Positions 17,433 to 25,891 of a stretch of DNA of 64,000 nt are shown piece by piece (the first letter of the stretch is position 1; each line of letters opens with the position of its first letter). Where the stretch lies: positions 124,001-188,000 of the forward strand of contig JABUFB010000005.1 of assembly GCA_013314775.1 (NCBI GenBank), in the 5' to 3' direction. The translations under genes and the position numbers were made by a program. The notes beneath the pieces are model-generated. The model did not search any database, was not told the origin of the DNA, and saw only the letters and a list, made by a program, of their open reading frames with translations. This stretch comes from Armatimonadota bacterium (lineage in GTDB: Bacteria; Armatimonadota; Zipacnadia; Zipacnadales; JABUFB01).

Positions 17433-20400
17433 TCATTCGCCGGGCTCGGCCTGTCGTCGGGCAGCACAGTCCTCGAGCCTTTTCACCAGGTCCGCAACGC
17501 TGAACGGTTTGGCGAGCAGGACGTCGGCCAGACCACTCATGGCCTCCTCGTCGGGCTCGATGCGGCCCGTGACGACGATTGCGATGGGGCGCGGGTCCAG
17601 ATCCCTCAAGGCCTGCAGCGCCGCAACACCACCGCCGCCAGGCATGACGAGATCGGTCACCAGCGCGTCGAATGGGTAGCTGCGCAGGGACTCTGCGGCC
17701 GCGTCGCCGGACGCCACTGTGACCACCACGTGCCCGCGCTGGGTAAGTACGTCGGTGATCAGTTCCCGCAGGCCTGGCTCGTCCTCGGCGACCAGCACCC
17801 GAAGACCCGAGACCGGGGCGCCGCTTTGCTGCACGGTTCTGCCGGGGCGTGAGGAACGGGCCTCTTCGTCGGTGCAAGCGGGAATGCGCAGGGTGAAAGT
17901 GCTGCCCCTGCCCCACGTGCTGCTGGCCTCGAGCGTCCCGCCGTGGCCCCGCATGATGCCGAGAGAAACCGAGAGCCCGAGACCACTGCCGGGCAGACGG
18001 CTGTCTCCCCGGACGCCCTTAGTCGTGAAGAACGGCTCGAAGATGTGGGGCATGTGCTCGGGCTTGATCCCGGTGCCGGTGTCAACCACGTCTGCGACCG
18101 CCACCCGACCACCGCCCCCGTCTACCTCGCTTCGGGTGCGGAGGGTCACGACGCCACCGACCGGCATGGCGTGGCATGCGTTGATGATGAGATTGAGGAA
18201 TACCTGCTCCAGTTGCCCCGGGTCCGCCATGACTGTGACCCCGCCGCTGCGGTAGTCCCGGACCACCGTAACATCGCTGATTTCCAGTTGGCGCGACGCC
18301 ACGCTCAGGGCGGCATCGATGGCCTGTTCCAGCGTCACCGGTATTCGCATTGGCTCGCGCGGCCGCGCGAAGGTCACGAGATTGTGACAGATCTCGGCCC
18401 CTCGTGCGGTCGACTCAAGCACGACCTCGGTGAGCCGGCTGAACCCCTCGGGGTCACGCCGGTCCTCGGCGAGTTCGGCGGCCAGCATCATGCTCGCCAG
18501 CAGATTATTGAACTCGTGGGCGACCCCAGCCGCGAGCTGCCCGATGGCCGCCAGACGTTGTGCGTCGGCGATGCGTCGGCGCTCTGTGACATCGTGGAAG
18601 ACCCCAAGCAGTGCGCTGATCCCATCCAGCTCAACCCGTCTCGCGCTAATGTCCGCATAGAAGACGCTCCTGTCGCGCCGCAGAACGGGCACGTCCTTGA
18701 CCACGCTCAACTCGCCGCTGGCCATGGCGTGGAACTGGCGCCTGACATCTTCGAAGGATTCCGGCGGATGGATGTCGCGGATGCCCATGGTCAGGAGTTC
18801 ATCGGTGGTATACCCGATCATCTCGCTGAACGCAGGGTTTGCTGTCAATATCCGTTCCGTTGCGATGCCCACCGCCAGAAGCCCTTCATTGGTGGCATCG
18901 AAAAGGGATCGGAAGCGTTGCTCGGAAGCCCTCAGCGCGTCCTCGGCAAGTTGTCTGTCCGTGATGTCGACCGTGAAGCCGATCACCTGCACAGCGCGCC
19001 CAGTCTCGTCATGAACGTTGGCGGCCTTGGTATTCACCATCCGCACTTCGCCGTTGGCACGGATGATGCGGTACGAGAAGTCGAGCTCATCGGCGCTTTC
19101 CGCGTTCAGCACGTACTCCGCAATCCGCCGGTCCGCTGGGTGCACCAGTTCCAGCCAGGCATCCTCCCGGTTCAGAAAATCCGCAGCCGGCCTGCCGGTC
19201 AGCCTCTCGAAAGCTGGGCTAATGTACTCCAGGCGGCGGCCATCAACCGAACTCATCCAGAAAACGGCGGGCATGAGCTCGGCCATTTTCCGGAGTCGCT
19301 CTTCGGAGCTGCGCAATGCCTGTTCCGCGCGCTTACGCTCAATAATGTTCCCCAGGAAGGAGCAATAGACAGCGACCAACTCCTGGGTCACCGGGTCTAG
19401 CGGTCGGCGCTGGCGGGCATTGTCGTTGTAGAAGATTCCCACCACCCGGTCGGCGGCGCGGATCTGGGTCCGGGCCGTCCATCCGGGACCGATGTCGCGC
19501 ATCTCTCGCCCATCCCACTCTACGAGGGCCCCCTGGGACGCAGTCCAGCGGGGCTGTCCCGGCTCGCGCAATCCTGCAGCTTCGGACCGGATGTCCGCGG
19601 GGATGCGCAGTTCGCGCTCATCGCTGGTGGACCCGTCGAGGTGAGTGCCATAAGTCCCGCGCAAATGATCGCCTTCCGTCAGATACACGGAGCAGCGGTC
19701 GAGACCAAGGGCCTCGCGCGGGAGCTCTACGGCTTTGCGCAGAAGTGCGTCCATCTCATCACACTGGAGCAACTCATCCGCAATCGCCACCAGTGATCGC
19801 AGACCGCTGGCCATGAGACGCTGGCGCTGTTCGGCCTGCCTGCGTTCGGTGATGTCATGGACGTAGACGGCAAGCCGCGTGACAGTGCCGTCCTCGCTCA
19901 GGACAGGGTAGATCGAAGTCAGGAAACGGCTATCGCCGCGCGTCTCCTCGAAACGCGCCGGTTGCCTGGTACGCAGGACCATCTCGCCGCGCTGGCGGCG
20001 CAGCTGGACCACCGACGCATCCATGTGCTCATAGACCTCAGTTCCGACAAGGTCTTCGACGCGCTTTCCGAAGGTCCGTGCGCAGGCATCGTTGATTGCA
20101 AGGATCCGCCAATCTGGATCGACGAGAATCGCCAGATCGTTGCTGGCGTTGAGGAGAGCCCACGCTGTATCCTCGCTGGCGCGAAGGGCTGCCTCGGCCT
20201 CGCGACGGGCCGATACGTCTCGCGAGACTCCCAGGACAGAGACGACGTTCCCTGATTCATTCAACAGGGGCACGAGACGAGTGTCCAGCCAGATGTGACG
20301 TGTGCCCAGGTCGATGCAGCTTTCACGGGAAACGGATCTGCCGGTTTCGAAGGCCTCCGCGAGAGCCGCCCGCTGGCTCGCCGCGACGCTCTGCGGGAAG

Positions 20401-20858
20401 AGGGAGGAACGCGGCTGGCCAATCAGGTCTGCGGCCGTGCGTCCCAGGACGTTGGCCGCGACCTCATTGACGTATTCGATCTGGTCGTCGCGCCCGATGA
20501 TGAACACTAGGTCCTGGGTTGCGTCAATGATGCGCCGGAAAATGCGGTCGGTGCCGCTGTCCGACGGGGAGATCACAACTATCCACCCGCCGTTTGCAAG
20601 GGACGCGATCACCACATGCGCCGCTAGCTCGCCCCCGGGCGTTCGGAAGCCGCAGGCGCGGCCAGACGGCCCCGTCGCTTCGGGAGCCCTTCCGTCCAGC
20701 GAGAGCTCCAGCCACGACACCTCTCCCGACCCGTTGCAGAAACCGAAGAGTTCCCGGGCAGCCGGGTTGGCATACGCTATCCGGGAATCGCTATCCAGCA
20801 AGAGCGCGGCGTGCGGGATCGTCTCGCACAGTCCCCGTACATCGGCCCACTCCGACAT
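17433..20858 (-). CDS. Soluble hybrid sensor histidine kinase with five PAS, one GAF and a receiver domain
   Basis: This 1141-residue protein has no membrane segment, so it senses inside the cell. In order it has PAS domains at about 5-100, 110-230 and 235-355, a GAF domain at 360-515, and PAS domains at 525-645 and 650-765. The histidine-kinase core follows, with the phospho-acceptor His781 in VAHEFNN. The ATPase domain carries NLIINACHAM, DTGTGI and GSGLGLS. A C-terminal receiver has phospho-acceptor Asp1069 in VTDLVMPG and LAKPF. The output is presumably phosphotransfer within the protein or to a distant regulator, as no partner gene is adjacent. I start at MSEWADV, with GGGAG 6 bases ahead. 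Confidence 0.9.
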   Translation of the reverse strand: MSEWADVRGLCETIPHAALLLDSDSRIAYANPAARELFGFCNGSGEVSWLELSLDGRAPEATGPSGRACGFRTPGGELAAHVVIASLANGGWIVVISPSDSGTDRIFRRIIDATQDLVFIIGRDDQIEYVNEVAANVLGRTAADLIGQPRSSLFPQSVAASQRAALAEAFETGRSVSRESCIDLGTRHIWLDTRLVPLLNESGNVVSVLGVSRDVSARREAEAALRASEDTAWALLNASNDLAILVDPDWRILAINDACARTFGKRVEDLVGTEVYEHMDASVVQLRRQRGEMVLRTRQPARFEETRGDSRFLTSIYPVLSEDGTVTRLAVYVHDITERRQAEQRQRLMASGLRSLVAIADELLQCDEMDALLRKAVELPREALGLDRCSVYLTEGDHLRGTYGTHLDGSTSDERELRIPADIRSEAAGLREPGQPRWTASQGALVEWDGREMRDIGPGWTARTQIRAADRVVGIFYNDNARQRRPLDPVTQELVAVYCSFLGNIIERKRAEQALRSSEERLRKMAELMPAVFWMSSVDGRRLEYISPAFERLTGRPAADFLNREDAWLELVHPADRRIAEYVLNAESADELDFSYRIIRANGEVRMVNTKAANVHDETGRAVQVIGFTVDITDRQLAEDALRASEQRFRSLFDATNEGLLAVGIATERILTANPAFSEMIGYTTDELLTMGIRDIHPPESFEDVRRQFHAMASGELSVVKDVPVLRRDRSVFYADISARRVELDGISALLGVFHDVTERRRIADAQRLAAIGQLAAGVAHEFNNLLASMMLAAELAEDRRDPEGFSRLTEVVLESTARGAEICHNLVTFARPREPMRIPVTLEQAIDAALSVASRQLEISDVTVVRDYRSGGVTVMADPGQLEQVFLNLIINACHAMPVGGVVTLRTRSEVDGGGGRVAVADVVDTGTGIKPEHMPHIFEPFFTTKGVRGDSRLPGSGLGLSVSLGIMRGHGGTLEASSTWGRGSTFTLRIPACTDEEARSSRPGRTVQQSGAPVSGLRVLVAEDEPGLRELITDVLTQRGHVVVTVASGDAAAESLRSYPFDALVTDLVMPGGGGVAALQALRDLDPRPIAIVVTGRIEPDEEAMSGLADVLLAKPFSVADLVKRLEDCAARRQAEPGE

Positions 20859-20899
20859 TGGCCACTCCCAGGCCCCCTCTTGGTTGTCGCATTTGCCAC

Positions 20900-20928
20900 A
20901 GTTTAGTCGCTCTCGCCCGGAGCGGCAA
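20900..20928 (-). promoter_or_regulatory. Probable promoter for the hybrid kinase
   Basis: On the minus strand, TTGCCG (20923-20928), a 17-base spacer and TAAACT (20900-20905) match four of six consensus bases in each box. They lie about 40 bases ahead of the chosen start. Confidence 0.45.
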
Positions 20929-20995
20929 GATGCGGGATTTCTCGACGCGCACGACCTGTCCACGGACGTGGGTGGTTTCCATGAGCGCCATGATA

Positions 20996-23698
20996 TCAGG
21001 GCGCCCAGGGCTGCTCCGGCAGCTTGCCCGTGTTGATCAGCCGCTCAAGATGCTTGATCAGCGCTTCCACCTGCGCCTTGGCCTGGGGCGCTCGAAACTG
21101 AACTCCGCCGCCGGCAACATACGGGAACCAGCCACCCCAGCCGCATGGTCCACCGCCGGCTTCCAGGATGGAACGCTGGTACATGGCTTCGATGGTCTCC
21201 AGGTCTTTCGCCAGACGCCGGAACTTCTGAAGCTCGGGCGCGAGCTGATCCGGGAGCTCCGCGAACCCAAGCTGCCGCGCCTGGGCGTAAGATTTCACAA
21301 GGCTATCCACCGCCAGGATCAGCCGCGCAACAGTCTCGTGAATGTGTACGTCATGCAGGTAGAACTCGGCTGTGACCACATTTCGGGGTGCTGTGGCGAG
21401 CCAGTGCTCCAGGGTGCTCCGAGCCTTGCGGCAGTGCCCCTCAAGCTCCTGCGCCTGGGACACCATCTCCGGCTTCTCGGCGAGGGTCTCAGCGAGTTTC
21501 GACAGGGGCTGCCCGAGGATCTCCTCCAGTGCCCGGTTGTTGGCCCAGAAGCCCTGCTTGCCGGGAGCGCCGTAGGGGGCGTGGATGGCGTCCATCACCT
21601 GCTGGCCCAGATCGGGGTCGTCCAGCCCGAACCATTGCCGCCCAAAGCGCCATGCGAAGTCTTCCGTTTCCGCCGCCAGCGGATTCCAGGCGCAGTTTGC
21701 GCTGAACACCACGCCGTACAGGTTCAGCTCGAACAGGTTGCGTCCGCCCCAGATACCGTGGACCCAGGTGCAGGTGCATTCGCCCGGCACCCTGCGCCGT
21801 GCGCCCTCTGTCAGGAAGCCCCGGATGTTACCGAAGGTGTTGCGCCAGTCGTTTCCGCCGTCGTAGTAGCGCGTCACCGCCGGCGTGGCCCAGGTCGGGA
21901 ACCCCAGGTCCTGCAGGCGCTTGAGCGACGGATAACTGGCCTGGTTCCCGTAGTGCCAGTCGAAAACCGCGATATCCTTGGAGAGCCTGTCTCCTGCCTT
22001 CTCCGTGAAGCCCTCCTCGTGCCACCAGATCATCATCTTCCTATTGCGCGCCGCCAGCATCTCACGCAGCTTCTCCAGGTGTTCGGCGTACAGCCCTTCG
22101 GGGCCGATCTCCGCCGCCCGGGCCTTGCACTGGTCGCACTTCGCGAACCCGTGGAGGAACTCGTCCCCGCCCACGTGAATGGCTTCGGCGTGAGGGAAAG
22201 CCTGAATGAGTTCATCGAACAGGTCGCCCAGGAACTCGAAGGTGCGCGGGTTGGATGAACAGAAGACCCCGCCGCTCTCGCGCAGGTCCTTGAGCTCCTC
22301 GTGGGCCAGCACATTTCCGGAGTGCCCGAGGGCCTCCTGTTGCGGGACAAGGCTGATGAAATGCTCTTTGGCATAGTCGCTGAGTTCCTTGCCCTTCTCG
22401 ATGGTGAAGCCGTCCCGGCCCTTGAGTCCCAGGAAGGGGTACTTCTCGTAGTAGAAGGTGCCGCCCTCGAAGTAGGGCATGATGTGGCTGATCTTCACCG
22501 CGGCCAGTTCGCGGATCACCCGCTTCCAGTACTCGACGTCGATGACCTTGAACGCCCCCTGGCTCACGGCGATCATGACCAGGCGGCTTTCGATGGCCGG
22601 CCAGTCGGTAATGGTGCACTGCGGAAGCTTCCGGCCTGCCGACGCAAGCTGGCAGAGGGTTTGGGCGCCGTAGAAGAAGCCCCTCGGCGAGTCGGCGATG
22701 ATCTCCGCGCTGTTGCCGAGCACCTCGATCCGGTAGCCCTGGTCGCCATGCCAGTCCGCCGGGCGCTCAGCGGTGGGACGGCTGAGAATCAGAGCGCCGG
22801 CGGGCCCGTCAGTGCCCACGCCCAGTTCCAGGTCCAGTCGCTCCTTGAGGACAGCACGGACGATTTCCACGTCCCGCATCCTGTCCGGGTGATTGGGGTC
22901 CGGGATAATGACGGTGTCTGGAGCGAAATCGAAGGCTCCCTCGCCAAGTGTCACCCGCTGGGGGAAAGGGATCAGCGCGATGCCGAGTTCGGCCAACTTC
23001 GCGCATGCTTCGGCCTGCTGTTCAGCCAGCCGGCGCTCTTCAGCAATGCGCCGCGCCTGTTCCTGCATGGCCACCATGACGTCTTCGCGGTCGGTGTCCA
23101 CGGTCAGGTTGTCCCAACGCGTGCCGCCCTGGTTCGTGGGTGCTTCGTCTACGAGGGCGCAGGTGGTCTCCTGGCCCACGTCGTCCATGGGGAGAATGCC
23201 GGTGTCCCACAGGTCCTGATCTGCGCCCTTCTCTCGGACCGTGAACTGGAATGACGTGCGCGTCAGCGTCGCCCGGGCGGTGTACCATGTATCCGGCCTG
23301 ATCGGCCCGGCCCAGGAGGCGCGCTGCTTCCATGCGCCTTCATGCCGCAGGTGAAGGTTCATGCCGCCTCCCGGATGCACATACACCATATAGTGGTGGC
23401 TGCTCGGGGTCTGCGAGACGAAGGACTGGCACTGGTTGCCGGGAGCAATCTGCTGGAAGTCATACTGGACCGTCCACGTCCCGTCACCCACGGGCAGCGG
23501 GCCAACGTTGACGCCGCTGCGCTGCCAGTTGGGCAGTGGAGTGGTGACCAGGACGCCGTCCGCGATCTTGGCGTCTCCGGTGATCTGGACAAACGGCCCG
23601 GTCTTCTCGGAGCCAAAGTTTTCCGTAATGACCTGGGCCGCCGAAGCACTCAGGCACAGGGCCGCCAGAGCAGGCGCAAAGAGTGTCCACAGACTCAT
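20996..23698 (-). CDS. Exported GH20 beta-N-acetylhexosaminidase-like enzyme
   Basis: This 900-residue protein has a signal peptide (about 1-20). A LamG-like beta-sandwich runs to about 195 and a short coiled linker follows. A GH20b-type domain carries LIPFPQRVTLG, and the GH20 barrel follows. The barrel has QQEALGH and the catalytic Asp512-Glu513 pair in HVGGDE, which acts by substrate assistance in this family. The C-terminal region of about 200 residues is helical. GH20 enzymes release terminal GlcNAc or GalNAc from glycans. The ATG overlaps the stop of the upstream isochorismatase-like gene as ATGA, so translation is coupled. Confidence 0.82.
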   Translation of the reverse strand: MSLWTLFAPALAALCLSASAAQVITENFGSEKTGPFVQITGDAKIADGVLVTTPLPNWQRSGVNVGPLPVGDGTWTVQYDFQQIAPGNQCQSFVSQTPSSHHYMVYVHPGGGMNLHLRHEGAWKQRASWAGPIRPDTWYTARATLTRTSFQFTVREKGADQDLWDTGILPMDDVGQETTCALVDEAPTNQGGTRWDNLTVDTDREDVMVAMQEQARRIAEERRLAEQQAEACAKLAELGIALIPFPQRVTLGEGAFDFAPDTVIIPDPNHPDRMRDVEIVRAVLKERLDLELGVGTDGPAGALILSRPTAERPADWHGDQGYRIEVLGNSAEIIADSPRGFFYGAQTLCQLASAGRKLPQCTITDWPAIESRLVMIAVSQGAFKVIDVEYWKRVIRELAAVKISHIMPYFEGGTFYYEKYPFLGLKGRDGFTIEKGKELSDYAKEHFISLVPQQEALGHSGNVLAHEELKDLRESGGVFCSSNPRTFEFLGDLFDELIQAFPHAEAIHVGGDEFLHGFAKCDQCKARAAEIGPEGLYAEHLEKLREMLAARNRKMMIWWHEEGFTEKAGDRLSKDIAVFDWHYGNQASYPSLKRLQDLGFPTWATPAVTRYYDGGNDWRNTFGNIRGFLTEGARRRVPGECTCTWVHGIWGGRNLFELNLYGVVFSANCAWNPLAAETEDFAWRFGRQWFGLDDPDLGQQVMDAIHAPYGAPGKQGFWANNRALEEILGQPLSKLAETLAEKPEMVSQAQELEGHCRKARSTLEHWLATAPRNVVTAEFYLHDVHIHETVARLILAVDSLVKSYAQARQLGFAELPDQLAPELQKFRRLAKDLETIEAMYQRSILEAGGGPCGWGGWFPYVAGGGVQFRAPQAKAQVEALIKHLERLINTGKLPEQPWAP

Positions 23699-24648
23699 TG
23701 TCCGTCTCCTTCAGGCTTCCGGACCACTGCGCGCCGCAGGGCCGTGGTCATCTCGTGCAGATCGAAAATGTAGCCGAACATGGTGCTGGTCTTCCAGTAC
23801 GCGTACTCGAGGTTCTGTTCACCCACTGCGGATTCCCGGTTCTCTATAGCCACGCAACCACCGCGCACCGCCGAACACAGGTAGCCCTTGCGGCTCATGT
23901 CGCACATGCCGCCGGGAGAGAACCACAGGCACCAGTTGAGCGCCCAACCGCAGTAGATGAGGTGGTCAATGCCCCGGTTCTTGCAGAGCCGATGCAACTG
24001 CCAGGAGTATGCGGCGCAGATGTCTCCCTCCCGGGGCTCGATAACGCTGCCCTCCAGCTTCCAGGGCAGGTTGGGCGCGGAAGCATCGATGGCGGGCTCA
24101 TCCGGTCGGGGCAGGTCAAAGACATCCCGCATGTGGCGAGCCCAGCGGGTTTCGTCCCGTGGGATCACATCTTCATCCGGCGGGGGAGCCTCGCCGGCTT
24201 CCTTCAGAGACGCCTCCCAGACCGGTCCGTCCCCGGGTGCGCCCCAGACATGGGCCACCTGGAGCCCAGCCGCCCGCGCTGCCTCCACCAGCCTTGGCAG
24301 GCGAAAGGCGACGAGGTCCATCGTACGCGGCACCCACTCGACGGTGCCGAGACTGTTGGGCGTCCGGCAGTCGGGGCCGAACTCGGTGTCTGGGGTCAGG
24401 CCCGTGGAGGGCAGGTGCATGAGGACCAGGCAGGTGCGCTTCAGGTTGAGCGGACGCACCTCGCTGTCCCAGCCTTTGAAACCCGCGGCGGCCGAGTCCC
24501 AGCGGGAGAAGTCCGCGGGGAAATGGCGGTAAATATGCCACGGCACGTCAACTGTGGTCGCGTCACTGTCACCATTGGCCGCACCTAAGGAAACGCACAG
24601 TACCAGCATGATGGCAACGCAGAGACCGAGAGCGAAGAGCAACGTCAC
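23695..24648 (-). CDS. Exported isochorismatase-like (cysteine hydrolase fold) protein
   Basis: This 317-residue protein starts at GTG with a perfect AGGAGG 7 bases ahead, which exposes a signal peptide or anchor (MTLLFALGLCVAIMLVL). The fold resembles isochorismatase-type hydrolases: an opening strand TCLVLMHLP and a nucleophile-cysteine strand IYCGWALNWCLW with Cys240. The catalytic Asp usual in the first strand appears to be replaced (LMH instead of a V/I-D-Q/M type), so activity is doubtful or altered. Export is unusual for this family. It is translationally coupled to the downstream GH20 gene, suggesting a joint extracellular role. The substrate is unknown. Confidence 0.55.
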   Translation of the reverse strand: MTLLFALGLCVAIMLVLCVSLGAANGDSDATTVDVPWHIYRHFPADFSRWDSAAAGFKGWDSEVRPLNLKRTCLVLMHLPSTGLTPDTEFGPDCRTPNSLGTVEWVPRTMDLVAFRLPRLVEAARAAGLQVAHVWGAPGDGPVWEASLKEAGEAPPPDEDVIPRDETRWARHMRDVFDLPRPDEPAIDASAPNLPWKLEGSVIEPREGDICAAYSWQLHRLCKNRGIDHLIYCGWALNWCLWFSPGGMCDMSRKGYLCSAVRGGCVAIENRESAVGEQNLEYAYWKTSTMFGYIFDLHEMTTALRRAVVRKPEGDGQ

Positions 24649-24875
24649 TTTGCGACCTCCTGATTCTGCGGCGGGGTCGGGCCCCGGTGGAAATGGGTGC
24701 GCGTCAGCCACGCGTTGGGCATCGTGCGCTTCGTCCCATCACTCAGTAAGAACGCGGTGTGCCGTGGGTCGACCGACTAGACCGTACCCATTTGCCGTCG
24801 CCGAGATCGAAGCTCTGGTCCGGGGACGGACGGTTGGGGTGTTTGTATATTCTCGTCAGCCCCCGGCTCACAGTG

Positions 24876-25685
24876 TCACGGCAGCAGCGATTTCAGGTAC
24901 TCGAAACTCAGCCGGTGGTTTTCGGCGGCAGTCCGTGTCTGCGGCGTCCCTTCTTCCAGGGCCAGTTCGAGCAGGACCGGGCCGCTGAAATCCCGCTGAA
25001 CGAGCTGATGGATCAGCGGGCGGTAGTCCAGGTCGCCATCTTCAAAGGCCTCGGTCCAGATGCCGTCCCGGGACTGCCGCAGGTGGAAAGAGACCACGCG
25101 GTCGCCGTACAGTTCCCATAGTTCCCACGGGTCCGAGCCTCCGCGCCAGCACCAGTGCCAGTCCATACAGAGCCCCACGGCGTCGGGGGATGTATTGCGC
25201 AGGTTGTGGTGGAACTCCCGGGCGCCGTTCACCATCTCCGGAGTGTGATTGTGCAACCCCAGGGCGATCCCCACCGACCGCAGGCCCTCACCCAGCCGCT
25301 GGATCGCTGCCGCCTGGACTGTCAGCTCATCGACGGTTTTCTCGCGTCCGATGGGATCCGGGTTCATGTTGAGGACGCGGAACCCCTGTTCCGCCAGAGT
25401 GGGAGCGAGTGCGAGCAGGTGATCGCAGGTGTTCCGCGCGGCCTCGATCTCGTGCAGTGCGCCACCGGCGTAGAGGCTTACGGGTGTGAGATCGTTGGCG
25501 CGCAGCAGGTCGGCCCAGGCGCGCACACCGGCGGCATCCAGGTCGCCCAGCACTCGCTCTGCGGTGCCCATCCCGATGTCACGCACCGTCGCAAGCACCT
25601 CGTGGTAGTGGTCCTCGATCCGCTGTCCGTCACGCGCGTATACCTGTCCCCATCCGTACAGCTGGGTACCTGTGAGCAAGGACAT
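24876..25685 (-). CDS. Sugar phosphate isomerase/epimerase-like TIM barrel
   Basis: This 269-residue cytoplasmic protein is of the xylose-isomerase-like TIM-barrel family (AP endonuclease 2 fold). Visible strands include GFRVLNMNPDPIG, GIALGLHNHTPEMV and VGLCMDWHWCWRGG, which supply His and Asp candidates for the metal site; VLLELALEEG near the end supplies a Glu. Members isomerise or epimerise sugars or inositols. The substrate cannot be told. GGAGG lies 7 bases before the ATG. Same-strand neighbours are the isochorismatase-like gene, 227 bases downstream, and the exported Cys-His protein gene, 206 bases upstream. Confidence 0.72.
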   Translation of the reverse strand: MSLLTGTQLYGWGQVYARDGQRIEDHYHEVLATVRDIGMGTAERVLGDLDAAGVRAWADLLRANDLTPVSLYAGGALHEIEAARNTCDHLLALAPTLAEQGFRVLNMNPDPIGREKTVDELTVQAAAIQRLGEGLRSVGIALGLHNHTPEMVNGAREFHHNLRNTSPDAVGLCMDWHWCWRGGSDPWELWELYGDRVVSFHLRQSRDGIWTEAFEDGDLDYRPLIHQLVQRDFSGPVLLELALEEGTPQTRTAAENHRLSFEYLKSLLP

Positions 25686-25891
25686 AGGGGGGCCTCCGCC
25701 GGATGTTGCCCGGCCAACCGTGTGTGTCTACCTCGCTACTGGCCAAGTTCGCCGCGGCTTGCCCGAGTACCTCGGCGGAAACCAGATGCGAAGCGCGGGG
25801 ACCGGCCCTCCCCGTGGTGTCTCGGGAGAAGTGCCGGTCCCCGCTGCTGGTTCACATCAGTGCTCTGCAGCCTCTCGGCCACACGCGTACG

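Noticed and set aside
24649-24875. Possible small gene in the gap after the isomerase-like gene
   Set aside because: Short frames here have no ribosome site and no recognisable sequence.
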